Position numbers and translations under genes: made by a program. The notes under the pieces were generated by a model. The model was not told the origin of the DNA. It did no database searches and saw only the letters and a list, made by a program, of their open reading frames with translations. Positions 24,584 to 33,894 of a stretch of DNA of 51,411 nt are shown here, in pieces. The stretch covers positions 1-51,411 of the forward strand of contig JBDLIA010000012.1 of NCBI GenBank assembly GCA_039715185.1. Direction: 5' to 3'. Source of the stretch: Gemmatimonadota bacterium. Its GTDB lineage: Bacteria; Gemmatimonadota; Gemmatimonadetes; Longimicrobiales; RSA9. Positions within the stretch are counted from its first letter, which is position 1. Every line of letters starts with the position of its first letter.

Positions 24584-27430
24584 CTAGAAGTCGAAGCGCA
24601 GGCGGAACGTCATGTACCGGCCCAGCCGCGGGCCGCCGATGGTCGGCCTGTAGGCGCGGTCGAACAGGTTGAGCGCGTCGGCTGTGAGCCAGATGTTCTG
24701 CGCTCCCGGAAGCTTGTAGCCGATGTTCAGGTCCGCCAGGGCGTAGCCGCTCACTTCGCCGATGAACACCGCCGAGTTGAAGGGGAAGCCGTTCACCGCG
24801 CGGCCCCTCAGGTTGGCGTTGAATCCGGCCTCTTCGTTGCGGTAGCGCAACCCCAGCGAGCCCTTGGCCGTTGTCGCGTTGAGCGGCACGATCTCCTCGC
24901 CCGTGTCGAACTCGTCGTCGTTGACCAACGACAGCGACCCTGACACCTCCCAGCTATCGTCGAGGATGATCGTTGCGGAAACGTCCCCACCCCACATATC
25001 CACATCCGCGAGATTCTGGTACGTCAGCAGGATCGCCGCGTCCGACCCGCCGGCCTCCGGGGACGTGATCACGCCGAGCGGGATGCTTCCGAGCTGAGTG
25101 GCGATGGCCCCCGCGTTGGCCGGTCCCACGAACGGCGTCAGGTAGGCGGCAAGGTCCGCCCCGTTCAGGAACACGTTCGGCGTGACGTTGCGCAGCGCCG
25201 AAATGAAGTCGTCGATGCGGCTGTAGTACGCGTTCGCCGCCAGCAGCACCCGATCCGCCAACAGGCCCTTGTAGCCCACCTCGATGGTGTTCGTGATCGT
25301 GGGCTTGAGCGCGGGTATGTCCTCGATACTGCCTGCCGGCTCGAAGCTGGCCGTGGACGGGTTGAGCGTCAGGACTGAAACCCCGACCTGCTGTTCGCTG
25401 GGCACGGGCAGCGAGCCCAGTATTGCGGCCAGCGTCGGATCAATCGTGCCCGCTACGGCCACCGCCTCGGCCCACAGTTGAGCCGTCGTCGTCGGGTGGA
25501 ACTCGCGCGGATTGGAGCCGAACACCAACCCGAAGGGGCTCGTGTGATCGGGCAGCGCGACGCCCTCCCGGCGCTGGAACGCCAATCCGTCCTTGGTGAC
25601 GCCCTGGGCGCGGATGTCGTAGCGGAACGGACCACCCAGAGGGACGCTCTGTCCGGAGATGTCCAGGAACAGGTTGAGCGTGCTGGGCGTGCCGAACGAA
25701 CGGTTGAAGGTCAGCCGGAGACTGTTCGCCTCGTCCGGGCTGAACACGAGCGCCGCGCGCGGCGAGTAGACTGGATCCTCCAGCGCGTCGCTCTTGTCCA
25801 CGCGCAGCGCCGCGACCAGATCCAGCTTGTCGCCGATGTCGGTCTCGGACTGGACGTACCCGCCGAACTCGTTGAACTCGTCGGAGTCCTCGTTATTGCC
25901 GTTGATCGTCCCCTCTGTCTGCGGATTGGTGCGCAAGAAGTCGAAGCCGTAGACGAAGCGCTGCCGGTCGGCGACGGCGGTGGCGTTCTGGATCTGCGCC
26001 ACGAAGAGCGAGGACTTGTCGACGAGCGGCCTACCCGACCTGAGCAGGTAGGAGTCCGAGTTGTCGCTCTTGTTGAAGAAAAGCTGAGCGAACGCGGACT
26101 TGTAGAGCGCGCGCACCTGCCCATAGTTGTATCCCCAGTCCTGCACCTGGGCGGCGCCCAACCCGGTCAGGTCGATGCTGTTGCTGGTCTTGGAGTGGCC
26201 GCCGGCGAAGATCAGCGTGGTCTCCTCGTCCGGTCGCACGTCGATCCGGCCGTCGACCGCCCAGCGCTCCAGGTCGTAGTCCCTGCCAGCCGCCACGTTG
26301 TCGACCGACTCCCGGAGCACGGCCAAACCCTCCGACGTCCCCAGATTGAGGCCCGCGTCGAAGTTGCGGCAAGCCAGGTTGGTGGGGCCGAAATCGGCGA
26401 GGCACGCCGCGGCGATCGTCTGCTGCTCCGCCTCGTCGGGATCGACGAAGCGGAAGTCGTCGCCCGAGAAGTACTGGCCCGACACCTTCACGCCGAACCG
26501 CTCGCTGGCCCGGTACGCGTAGCGCCCCTCCGCGTGGATCACGCCCTCGTCGCTCGACTCGAAACCGGGGAATGGAATCGTGTCACCGGCAAACACCACA
26601 TCCGCGCCCGACACGTCGGTCTGCTGTCGGAATCCGCCCCCGAAGGAGATCGCTCCACCCGGGTAGTCGATGGGCGACTTGGTGATCGAGTGGATCACCC
26701 CGCTCGAGGCGTTGGGTCCGTACAGAGCCGATCCCGGGCCCAGCACCACCTCGATGCGCTCCAGATCCAGGTTGGTCGTGGGGTTGAAGTGCAGGATGTT
26801 GGCGCGCAGCGACGGCACCCGCGCAATTCGGTTGTCGGTCATCGTCAGCGACGCGCCGCTGAAGATGTTGTTGAAGCCGCGTACGACAACGTACCCGCCC
26901 TGCAACCCCGTCGGCAGCACATCCACCCCGGGCAGGTCCTTGATGTGCTCGGCGATCGTCGTAGCCGGCTGCTCGGCTATGTCATTCGTGTTCACGACCT
27001 CGATGGCGGCGGGCGCCTCGAGCACCTTCTCCTCGGTCTTGGACGCCGTGACCGTTATGGGGTTCAGGTTGAACACCTGCTCCCCCATGGCCACGGTCAG
27101 ACTCGCTGTCTGGCCGGCCGAAACGGTGACTCCGGTCTCGCGCTGCTCCACCCAACCGGCGCTGGTGAAGACGACCGTGTAGGTCCCGGCGGGGATGTTC
27201 GCGATGCGGAACGTCCCTTCGGAGGTCGTGAGGGCGTTGGCGACCAACTGATCGCCGTCGCCCAGCACGCGCACCAGCACGGTCGCGAGGGGCGTCCCCG
27301 CCCGGGAGAAGCCGGCCTCACTGGCGGCCGCCCTTACCGTCCCCGCCACCGCGCCCGTCTGGGCGGCCGCGGGGGACACGACGGCGAGGAGGAGCGCGCC
27401 TACGACCACAACACGACGAGTGCTAATCAT
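24584..27430 (-). CDS. TonB-dependent outer-membrane receptor with CarboxypepD-regulatory-like N-terminal domain
   Basis: A 948-residue receptor. A signal peptide (VVVVGALLLAVVSPAAAQ) precedes a carboxypeptidase-regulatory-like domain of about residues 25-110 (ATVLVRVLGDGDQLVANALT, GTFRIANIPAGTYTVVFTSA). A plug domain follows (EVVNTNDIAEQPATTIAEHI, LQGGYVVVRGFNNIFSGASL, VLGPGSALYGPNASSGVIHS). The rest is a long beta-barrel ending in the C-terminal aromatic FRLRFDF needed for outer-membrane insertion. The ligand cannot be read from sequence; siderophore, vitamin, glycan or peptide are all possible. It lies 31 bp downstream of a small lipoprotein gene on the same strand, probably cotranscribed. 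Confidence 0.93.
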   Translation of the reverse strand: MISTRRVVVVGALLLAVVSPAAAQTGAVAGTVRAAASEAGFSRAGTPLATVLVRVLGDGDQLVANALTTSEGTFRIANIPAGTYTVVFTSAGWVEQRETGVTVSAGQTASLTVAMGEQVFNLNPITVTASKTEEKVLEAPAAIEVVNTNDIAEQPATTIAEHIKDLPGVDVLPTGLQGGYVVVRGFNNIFSGASLTMTDNRIARVPSLRANILHFNPTTNLDLERIEVVLGPGSALYGPNASSGVIHSITKSPIDYPGGAISFGGGFRQQTDVSGADVVFAGDTIPFPGFESSDEGVIHAEGRYAYRASERFGVKVSGQYFSGDDFRFVDPDEAEQQTIAAACLADFGPTNLACRNFDAGLNLGTSEGLAVLRESVDNVAAGRDYDLERWAVDGRIDVRPDEETTLIFAGGHSKTSNSIDLTGLGAAQVQDWGYNYGQVRALYKSAFAQLFFNKSDNSDSYLLRSGRPLVDKSSLFVAQIQNATAVADRQRFVYGFDFLRTNPQTEGTINGNNEDSDEFNEFGGYVQSETDIGDKLDLVAALRVDKSDALEDPVYSPRAALVFSPDEANSLRLTFNRSFGTPSTLNLFLDISGQSVPLGGPFRYDIRAQGVTKDGLAFQRREGVALPDHTSPFGLVFGSNPREFHPTTTAQLWAEAVAVAGTIDPTLAAILGSLPVPSEQQVGVSVLTLNPSTASFEPAGSIEDIPALKPTITNTIEVGYKGLLADRVLLAANAYYSRIDDFISALRNVTPNVFLNGADLAAYLTPFVGPANAGAIATQLGSIPLGVITSPEAGGSDAAILLTYQNLADVDMWGGDVSATIILDDSWEVSGSLSLVNDDEFDTGEEIVPLNATTAKGSLGLRYRNEEAGFNANLRGRAVNGFPFNSAVFIGEVSGYALADLNIGYKLPGAQNIWLTADALNLFDRAYRPTIGGPRLGRYMTFRLRFDF

Positions 27431-27461
27431 GGCGATTCTCGCTATCAGCGGTTCGTGATGT

Positions 27462-27962
27462 CTATATGGCCTGCACGAGCACGACGGTCAGGTCGGCCGG
27501 AATCGCGTTGTTCGGATCTCTCTCGAGTGTGAAGTCGAACGTCACGTCCGTGGCCGTCCAGACAAAGTTGGGCGGGGAGAACTCAAAAGAAATGTCGACA
27601 TCCGGGAAGAAGAAGCTCGTCGCGGCGTCGAAGTCTATGCTCGCCGTGTCGTCTCCGGTCAGAGTCAGAGTGCCGCCGATGGGCACATCGTCGGTGGTCT
27701 CGGTCAGGGCGGGCGCGTTGAGCAGGCCGCTGAAGCTGCCGTCCGCCAACAGCGTAACCGTCAGCGTCGCGTTGGTCGCCTGGATCAGGTTGGCCGAGAG
27801 GGCGGAGTTGCCGTCCGCCGTGAAGGTGAAGCTCAGCACGTCATAGGTCGCCGCCAGATCCGCGAGAGTCACCTCACCCGGCCCCGTGCCTCCGCTGTCG
27901 TCGCTGCAGGCGACGACGAGCGTGGCGAGCACCAGTCCGGCTGCCGTGCGACGCTGGATCAT
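27462..27962 (-). CDS. Small beta-rich lipoprotein preceding the TonB receptor
   Basis: A 166-residue lipoprotein. The ATG at 27962 gives MIQRRTAAGLVLATLVVACS with a good lipobox (lipidated C19), followed by an acidic linker DDSGGTGPGE. The mature part alternates hydrophobic and polar residues (ATYDVLSFTFTADGNSALSA, TLTVTLLADGSFSGLL), suggesting a small calycin-like or beta-sandwich fold. No family is recognised. Its position 31 bp upstream of the TonB-receptor gene suggests it is a surface partner that helps capture the receptor's ligand (inference). Confidence 0.65.
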   Translation of the reverse strand: MIQRRTAAGLVLATLVVACSDDSGGTGPGEVTLADLAATYDVLSFTFTADGNSALSANLIQATNATLTVTLLADGSFSGLLNAPALTETTDDVPIGGTLTLTGDDTASIDFDAATSFFFPDVDISFEFSPPNFVWTATDVTFDFTLERDPNNAIPADLTVVLVQAI

Positions 27963-28138
27963 GACAACTCCACGATTGAAGCGGGACGATCTCCTGTTGT
28001 GGCACGACGACGTGCGACGGCGCACTTCGCTGCAATCTAGTCTTTCGATTGTCGCCTTCGGGGGCAAGGTCCGCCGTCACCGGTCCACCCCGCCGTCCTT
28101 CGCTTGCGCCCCGTTCGGGGCGACCTAGCTTGCGTCCG
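27963..28138. promoter_or_regulatory. Divergent region between lipoprotein/TonB and PIG-L/ABC operons
   Basis: These 176 bp separate the first genes of two divergent operons. Promoters for both should be here. No convincing operator, hairpin or ribosomal RNA-like signal was recognised. Confidence 0.35.
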
Positions 28139-30862
28139 ATGAACGCACTGACGGTCCGTAGAATCCCGAAACGCGCGCTCCGCTTGCTGGCGCTCGCCAC
28201 CCCCTTGGCGCTCGCCGGAACGGCGCCCTTGCCGGCGCGCGCCCAGACCCCGGCGACCGCGGAGGCCAGCCAGTCTCCGGCGGGAGCGGTGTCGGTGCGC
28301 TTCGACGCGCCTCCGCCGGACGCCGTGGAACGCGGCGTAGCGCTGCGCAAGCTGGGCACGGCCAGGAGCGTGCTCATGATCGGCGCCCACCCGGATGACG
28401 AGAACACGGCGGTCCTGGCGGCGCTGGCGCTCGGGCTGGGGACGGACGTGGCTTATCTCTCGCTCACGCGGGGTGAGGGGGGCCAGAACGGCATCGGCCC
28501 CGAGCAGCAGGAGGCCCTCGGACTGCTGCGCACCGAGGAGCTGCTGGCGGCCCGCGACGTGGACCGCGGCCGGCAATTCTTCACGCGCGCGTACGACTTC
28601 GGCTTCTCCAAGCACGCCGACGAGGCGTTCCAGCACTGGCCCCGGGAGGCGCTTCTGGAGGACGTCGTCCGGGTGGTGCGCTCGTTCCGTCCGGACGTGA
28701 TGGTGGCCGTCTTCACCGGCACGCCCGCGGACGGCCATGGCCAGCACCAGGCCTCGGGCATCATGGCGCGCGAGGCGTTCGAGGCGGCGGCGGATCCGGC
28801 TCGCTTCCCCGCTGCGGGGGCGCCGCACGCCGCCACGTCCCTGTTCCGGGCTCGTTTCCGCGGCACCGATGACGCGACGCTGGTGCTGCAGACGGGCCTC
28901 CTGGATCCGCTGATGGGCCGCTCGCACCACCAGGTCGCCATGGCGAGCCGGAGCGAGCACCGGTCGCAGGACATGGGCCAGGCGCAGCATCTGGGAGGCA
29001 GGCAGGTCGCGCTGGACCTGGTGGCGACGCGCGTCCCCGGAGGCGCGCCTACGGCGCTTTTCGCGGGCGTCGAGGACGAGCTGTCTGCGCGCGCGGAGAC
29101 CGCGAGCGGCTCCGTCGAGGCGCTCCGCGACGCCGTGGCCCCGCTGCGTACCTACGAGGGCTTCGTCGGCGCCGTGCGCGCGGGCGCCGGCAATCCGGCC
29201 GCCCTGCTGACGCGGCTCGTTTCGGCGGGGGAGTCTCTGAGCCAGGCGGCGCGCGCGGTGGAGGCGGCCGCTCGCGACGAGCCCGCCGCCGAGGGATTTC
29301 TGCACGCCGTTCGGCGCGAGCAGGCGCAGTACGGCCTGGCGCTCGCGCAGACCGCCGGCGTTCGGGTCGACGTGCGCGCCGAGGACGCCACGGTCGTGCC
29401 CGGGCAGACGTTCTCGGTGGCCGTCAGCGTGTGGAACGGAGGCTCCAGGCCGATGTCCGTCGACGGCGCCGGCGTCACCGTGCCGGAAGGCTGGGAGGTT
29501 TCGCTGCAGCCGGCCGAAGGACAGGAGGCGGAGGGGGAAGACTCGGGGGGCCCAGTGTCGATGCCACCGGGGACCGTGCTGGAGCGTACGTTCCGGGTGG
29601 GCGTTCCGGTCGATGCGCCACCGCACTTCCCCTATTTCCTGCTCTCCGCCAGGGACGCGGACCGCTACGTGTGGGGCGACCACCCCAGCGCGGGCGCGGC
29701 CTTCCAGCCCGACCCCGTCGGTGGCATCGCCCACCTGACGATCGGCAGGCAGTCCGTGGCCGTGCGCAGGGCGGCCGCGTACGTGGGGGTCGACAAGACG
29801 GTGGGCGAATACCGGCGCCCCGTCCTCGTGCTGCCCGGCCTGGCCGTCACGCTGGCGCCGGCGGTGGCGCTGGTGGGCGCGTCGGCTTCGCGTCCGGTGG
29901 AGTACACGGTGCGAGTCGACTCCAGGGAGCCGGAGACGGTGCGGGGCGTCGCCGCCCTCGAGTTGCCGGACGGGTGGTCATCGGAGCCCGCCGAGGCCCC
30001 GCTCGAGATCGCCTCCGATGGCGCCGGAACCGCCACGTTCAGCGTGACCGCGCCCGCCTCGGCCGGACCCGGAGAGTACGCCGTGGCGGCGTCGTTCGGC
30101 ACCGCCGACGGCCGCTCAATCACGGACGGCGTGCAGGTCATCGACTACCCGCACATTCGACCCCGGGTGCTCCCCACGCACGCGCGGGGCGTGATACAGG
30201 TTCTGGACGCGGCCGTGCCGGAAGGGTTGCTGGTGGCGTACGTGGAGGGGGCGGGCGACGCGGGCCCGGATGCGCTTCAGCAGCTCGGGATCGATTACAC
30301 CTTGCTCGGGCCCGAGGAGCTGGCCTCGGGCGACCTGAGCCGCTTCGATACCATCGTGTTGGGCATCCGCGCCTACGAATTCAGGCCGGACGTCGTGGCC
30401 AACAACGGCAGGCTGCTCGACTACGCGCGCGCGGGCGGCACGCTCATCGTGCAGTACAACAAGTACGAGTTTCCCCGGGGAGAGTTCGCTCCCTATCCGC
30501 TGACCATGTCGCGGCCACACGATCGCGTCACGGACGAGTCCGCCGAGGTGACGATCCTGGACCCGGCGCACAGCCTCTTCACCTGGCCCAACTCAATCGG
30601 GCGGGGCGACTTCGAGGGCTGGGTGCAGGAGCGGGGGCTCTACTTCGCCGCCACCTGGGACGAGCGCTTCACGCCGCTGCTGGAGATGGCGGATCCGGGC
30701 GAAGCGCCGCTCGGGGGGTCGACGCTCATCGCGCCCCTGGGCGAGGGCACCTACGTGTACACCGCCCTGTCGCTGTTCCGGCAGCTTCCGGCGGGCGTGC
30801 CCGGCGCCTACCGGCTGCTGGCCAACCTCGTGGCGCTGGGCGCCGACCGGGACGCGTCGTGA
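28139..30862 (+). CDS. Secreted PIG-L (LmbE-like) family deacetylase with C-terminal NEW3/Ig-like domains
   Basis: A 907-residue protein. An N-terminal signal segment (ALRLLALATPLALAGTAPLP) is followed by a PIG-L/LmbE domain at about 70-330. The zinc-site motif is AHPDDENTAVLAALALGLGT (HPDD 84-87), and a second histidine pair is GHGQH near 200-204. PIG-L enzymes remove N-acetyl groups from sugars such as GlcNAc conjugates. C-terminal beta-domains follow (VAVRRAAAYVGVDKTVGEYR; RPVEYTVRVDSREPETVRGV), resembling NEW3/CARDB modules, then an alpha/beta region with YEFRPDVVANNGRLLDYARA. It is the first gene of a packed operon with an ABC importer. Its stop overlaps the next GTG (GTGA). The ATG at 28139 was chosen for the signal peptide. 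Confidence 0.85.
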   Translation: MNALTVRRIPKRALRLLALATPLALAGTAPLPARAQTPATAEASQSPAGAVSVRFDAPPPDAVERGVALRKLGTARSVLMIGAHPDDENTAVLAALALGLGTDVAYLSLTRGEGGQNGIGPEQQEALGLLRTEELLAARDVDRGRQFFTRAYDFGFSKHADEAFQHWPREALLEDVVRVVRSFRPDVMVAVFTGTPADGHGQHQASGIMAREAFEAAADPARFPAAGAPHAATSLFRARFRGTDDATLVLQTGLLDPLMGRSHHQVAMASRSEHRSQDMGQAQHLGGRQVALDLVATRVPGGAPTALFAGVEDELSARAETASGSVEALRDAVAPLRTYEGFVGAVRAGAGNPAALLTRLVSAGESLSQAARAVEAAARDEPAAEGFLHAVRREQAQYGLALAQTAGVRVDVRAEDATVVPGQTFSVAVSVWNGGSRPMSVDGAGVTVPEGWEVSLQPAEGQEAEGEDSGGPVSMPPGTVLERTFRVGVPVDAPPHFPYFLLSARDADRYVWGDHPSAGAAFQPDPVGGIAHLTIGRQSVAVRRAAAYVGVDKTVGEYRRPVLVLPGLAVTLAPAVALVGASASRPVEYTVRVDSREPETVRGVAALELPDGWSSEPAEAPLEIASDGAGTATFSVTAPASAGPGEYAVAASFGTADGRSITDGVQVIDYPHIRPRVLPTHARGVIQVLDAAVPEGLLVAYVEGAGDAGPDALQQLGIDYTLLGPEELASGDLSRFDTIVLGIRAYEFRPDVVANNGRLLDYARAGGTLIVQYNKYEFPRGEFAPYPLTMSRPHDRVTDESAEVTILDPAHSLFTWPNSIGRGDFEGWVQERGLYFAATWDERFTPLLEMADPGEAPLGGSTLIAPLGEGTYVYTALSLFRQLPAGVPGAYRLLANLVALGADRDAS

Positions 30863-31941
30863 CTCCGGGCGGGGCCGCGCGCGCCTGGGACGCGGTGGAC
30901 ACGCAGGCGCGCCGTCCTCTACATCTCGCCGTGGTCGCGGGTCTCGCCGTGCTCACGGCGGCGTGCATCCCCGACGACGGCCGCGCGCCGCTCATCGTCT
31001 ACTCGCCGCACGGGCGGGCGATGCTCGAAGTGTACGAGGCGCGCTTCGAGGCCGCGCATCCCGACATAGACCTGCAGTGGGTCGATCAGGGGTCGCAGGA
31101 GATCCTCGACCGGCTGCGCTCCGAACGGGCGAATCCGCAGGCGGACGTGTGGTGGGGTGCGCCGGCGACGATGTTCGTGACGGGCGTCGAGGACGGCCTG
31201 CTGACCGAGTTCGAGCCCACCTGGGCGTCCACGCTACCGGACGACGCGCGCGGCCAGGAGGCTCGCTGGCACGGCATCTACCTGACCCCCGAGGTCATCG
31301 CCTACAACAGCGCGGCTATCGCACCGGAAGATGTCCCCCGTGACTGGGAGGACGTGCTCGACCCGCGCTGGGCCGACGAAGTCTTGATCCGGGACCCGCT
31401 CGCCAGCGGTACGATGCGCACGATCTTCGGCATGATAATGCACCGGTCGATCGTGCGAACGGGCGACACCGCGCAGGGCTACGACTGGCTCCGCCGCCTG
31501 GACGCGCAGACCAAGGAGTACGTCCTCAACCCCACCCTGCTCTACCAGAAGCTGAACCGTCAGGAGGGCCTCGTCACGCTGTGGGACATGCCGGACATCG
31601 AGGCCCTGAAGCGGCAGGGTGGCTACGACATCGACTACGTCTTCCCCGAAAGCGGCACGCCGCTGCTGGTCGACGGGATAGGCGTGGTGAAGGGCGCGCC
31701 GCACCCGGAGGCCGCCCGGGAGCTGGTCGAGTTCCTCGGTTCGACCGACGAGGTGCTCCACGCCGCTGCGAACTTCGACCGCCTGCCCGCGCGCACGGAC
31801 ATCCCCGCCGACGAGCTGCCCGAGGCGCTCCAGCGCGCGCGCGAGCAGATCCGGCCCGAGCCCCTGGACTGGGGGCTCCTGCAGGAGCGGACGACCGAGT
31901 GGATGCGCTACTGGGACGAGCACATCCGCGGCCGCGGCTGA
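30859..31941 (+). CDS. ABC-transporter substrate-binding lipoprotein (Fe3+/AfuA-FbpA-like)
   Basis: A 360-residue solute-binding protein with GTG start at 30859, in the GTGA overlap with the PIG-L stop. A lipobox (LAVLTAAC, C36) anchors it to a membrane. Family segments include LIVYSPHGRAMLEVYEARFE, QADVWWGAPATMFVTGVEDG, HGIYLTPEVIAYNSA and PRDWEDVLDPRWADEVLIRD. These are typical of iron(III), thiamine, phosphonate or sugar-phosphate binding proteins of the AfuA/FbpA group. Association with a PIG-L deacetylase suggests that an organic or glycan-linked ligand should be considered as well as ferric iron. Confidence 0.85.
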   Translation: MTPGGAARAWDAVDTQARRPLHLAVVAGLAVLTAACIPDDGRAPLIVYSPHGRAMLEVYEARFEAAHPDIDLQWVDQGSQEILDRLRSERANPQADVWWGAPATMFVTGVEDGLLTEFEPTWASTLPDDARGQEARWHGIYLTPEVIAYNSAAIAPEDVPRDWEDVLDPRWADEVLIRDPLASGTMRTIFGMIMHRSIVRTGDTAQGYDWLRRLDAQTKEYVLNPTLLYQKLNRQEGLVTLWDMPDIEALKRQGGYDIDYVFPESGTPLLVDGIGVVKGAPHPEAARELVEFLGSTDEVLHAAANFDRLPARTDIPADELPEALQRAREQIRPEPLDWGLLQERTTEWMRYWDEHIRGRG

Positions 31942-31955
31942 TCGCGCTCCCGGCC

Positions 31956-32762
31956 GTGATCCGCGGGAGACGCCGGGACGCGTCGGTTTGGCGCGGTCGA
32001 CGGTCGGCGCTTCTGGCGCTCGCGGGCGTGCTCTCGTGCGCTCCCGCCCCGGCCGATGAGGTGGTGACAGGCGACGAGGCCAGCGCGGCGTCACCGCCCG
32101 CCGAGGCTGGCGCGGCACCAACACCAGCCGAGGCAGAGGTAGCATCGACTGCGGCCCGCGCCGACCCGGACATCGTCGTACCGGGGGGCGCTTTCGGCCC
32201 CGTGAGCCCCCACGCGTCCGAGGCGGACATCCTCGCCGCCGTCGGGACGGGGCAATACGAGCCTCGCCTGGCCGAGCTGGGCGAGGGCATGTGCGCGCCG
32301 GGCGGCGTCCTGTTCCCCGACTCCCCGGATGAAATCTCGGTCGCGTTCGTGGACTCGACCCGCGCGCTGGTCGCCGAGGCGGTGGCGCGGCGGGAAGGAC
32401 GCTGGCGGACGGCCGAGGGCGTGCGGGTGGGCACGACCTTGGCCGAGCTACGCGCGCTGAACGGCGCGCCGCTCACGCTCACGGGCTTCAACTGGGACCG
32501 CGGAGGGGTCGTGCTCGACTACCACGGCGGCGCGCTGGCGCACTACCGCGACGGCACGGGCTTCTTCGTGGTCCTGCACGCCCGGCCCCACGTGCAGGAG
32601 CGAGAGCTGGTAGGCGATCGCGACGTGTCGTCGGACGAGCCGGCGCTCGGCCGATACGACGTCCGCGTGAGCGTGCTGGAGTCTTTCTGGCGTGTCAGCC
32701 GCGATTCGTTCGACTGCGAGTTGACGGAGGACGGGTCGTTGAGCCGGATCAAAGGTCGATGA
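31956..32762 (+). CDS. Lipoprotein of unknown function in ABC-import operon
   Basis: About 268 residues from a GTG at 31956. The start is uncertain; an arginine-rich leader leads into a lipoprotein signal SALLALAGVLSC (C28). A low-complexity Ala/Pro/Glu linker (about 30-70) precedes a folded domain with GVRVGTTLAELRALNGAP and LTGFNWDRGGVVLDYHGGAL. The former resembles the short motif seen in DUF-type lipoproteins in which VGxTxxEVxxLxG precedes a beta-hairpin. No enzymatic function is evident. It sits between the binding-protein gene and the ATPase gene, so it is probably an accessory of the importer. Confidence 0.6.
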   Translation: MIRGRRRDASVWRGRRSALLALAGVLSCAPAPADEVVTGDEASAASPPAEAGAAPTPAEAEVASTAARADPDIVVPGGAFGPVSPHASEADILAAVGTGQYEPRLAELGEGMCAPGGVLFPDSPDEISVAFVDSTRALVAEAVARREGRWRTAEGVRVGTTLAELRALNGAPLTLTGFNWDRGGVVLDYHGGALAHYRDGTGFFVVLHARPHVQERELVGDRDVSSDEPALGRYDVRVSVLESFWRVSRDSFDCELTEDGSLSRIKGR

Positions 32763-32766
32763 GTCG

Positions 32767-33894
32767 ATGCTGAAGCTCACGGCCGTCTCGAAACGCTTCG
32801 GAGAGACGCTCGCGGTGGACCGCCTGGATCTGGAGGTGCGCGAGGGCGAGCTGCTGACGCTCCTGGGCCCGTCCGGGTGCGGCAAGACGACGACGCTGCG
32901 CATGATCGCCGGGTTCGAGGCGCCCACCTCAGGGACAGTCACGCTGCGCGGCGAAGACATCACGCGGGCGACGCCGCAGGCGCGCGGGTTCGGCATGGTC
33001 TTCCAGAACTACGCGCTGTTTCCGCACCTCTCGGTGGGCGAGAACGTGGCGTTCGGACTGAAGGTCCGTCGGCAGACGCGCGCTGAGGTCGCCCGCCGCG
33101 CCGCCGCGGCGCTCGATCTGGTGGACCTCGCGGGCTACGAGAAGCGGCGCGTGCAGCAGTTGTCGGGCGGGCAGCAGCAGCGCGTCGCGCTCGCCCGCGC
33201 GCTCGCCCCCGAGCCGCCCCTGCTGCTCCTGGACGAGCCGCTCTCGAACCTGGACGCGGCGCTGCGGGAGCGAACGCGCGCCGAGCTGCGGGCGCTCCTG
33301 GAGCGCCTGGGGATGACCGCGGTGTTCGTCACCCACGACCAGGAGGAGGCTTTCGCGCTGAGCGACCGCATCGCGGTCATGCGCGACGGCGCCCTGCAGC
33401 AGGTGGACACGCCCCAGGCGCTGTACGGCCGGCCGGCCAACGCCTTCGTCGCGTCCTTCCTGGGGCGCGCGAATTTCCTGGCCGCGCGGGTGGTGGCCGC
33501 GGAGGAGGGTGACCCGACGGTCGTGGCGTGCGAGCTGGAGGGCGGCGTGCGATGGAACGCCGTCGCCGCATCCGAGGCCGGCTTCGCGCCCGCGGCGGGT
33601 GATGGGGTGCGCCTCATGATCCGGCCCGAGCGGGTGCGCCTGCGCCCGCTGGCCGAAGGCGACTCGCCGCCGCCCGAGGCGCTACAGGGCGAAGTAGTTG
33701 GCCGCCGCTACGCGGGCGATCGCACCCACTACGCGGTGCGTACGGGCAGCGCGGAGGTGTCCGCGGTAGCGGCCGACGGCCTGCACGCCCCCGGAGACCG
33801 CGTGAGCATCGAGGCCGCGCACGGCGCCGAGATCCGCTGTTTCCCCGCGGGAGCCGGGGAGGACGAGCCCGCTCCCGGGCCGGCGGACGACTGA
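32767..33894 (+). CDS. ABC-transporter ATP-binding protein (Fe3+/PotA-like)
   Basis: A 375-residue ATPase. Walker A is GPSGCGKTT (34-42), the Q-loop region is GMVFQNYALFPHLSVGENVA, the signature is LSGGQQQR, Walker B is LLLLDEPLSNLDA and the H-loop is VFVTHDQEEAFALSD. A C-terminal TOBE-type regulatory domain follows (GDGVRLMIRPERVRLRPLAE, GRRYAGDRTHYAVR). The family powers import of iron(III), spermidine/putrescine or related solutes. It starts 4 bp after the unknown lipoprotein and shares one base with the permease start (TGATG), indicating coupled translation. Confidence 0.93.
   Translation: MLKLTAVSKRFGETLAVDRLDLEVREGELLTLLGPSGCGKTTTLRMIAGFEAPTSGTVTLRGEDITRATPQARGFGMVFQNYALFPHLSVGENVAFGLKVRRQTRAEVARRAAAALDLVDLAGYEKRRVQQLSGGQQQRVALARALAPEPPLLLLDEPLSNLDAALRERTRAELRALLERLGMTAVFVTHDQEEAFALSDRIAVMRDGALQQVDTPQALYGRPANAFVASFLGRANFLAARVVAAEEGDPTVVACELEGGVRWNAVAASEAGFAPAAGDGVRLMIRPERVRLRPLAEGDSPPPEALQGEVVGRRYAGDRTHYAVRTGSAEVSAVAADGLHAPGDRVSIEAAHGAEIRCFPAGAGEDEPAPGPADD

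Noticed and set aside
25478-27532. 684-codon plus-strand open frame opposite the TonB receptor
   Set aside because: Antisense to a clear TonB-dependent receptor. The translation is Arg/Val-rich without motif, signal or ribosome site.
28037-29734. 565-codon minus-strand open frame opposite the PIG-L gene
   Set aside because: The opposite strand carries the HPDD motif and signal peptide of a real deacetylase; this frame has an arginine-rich, motif-free translation.
29431-30858. Long upstream in-frame extension of the ABC binding protein
   Set aside because: It overlaps the PIG-L gene in another frame. The lipoprotein signal begins only after the GTG at 30859, and the GTGA overlap gives a natural start.
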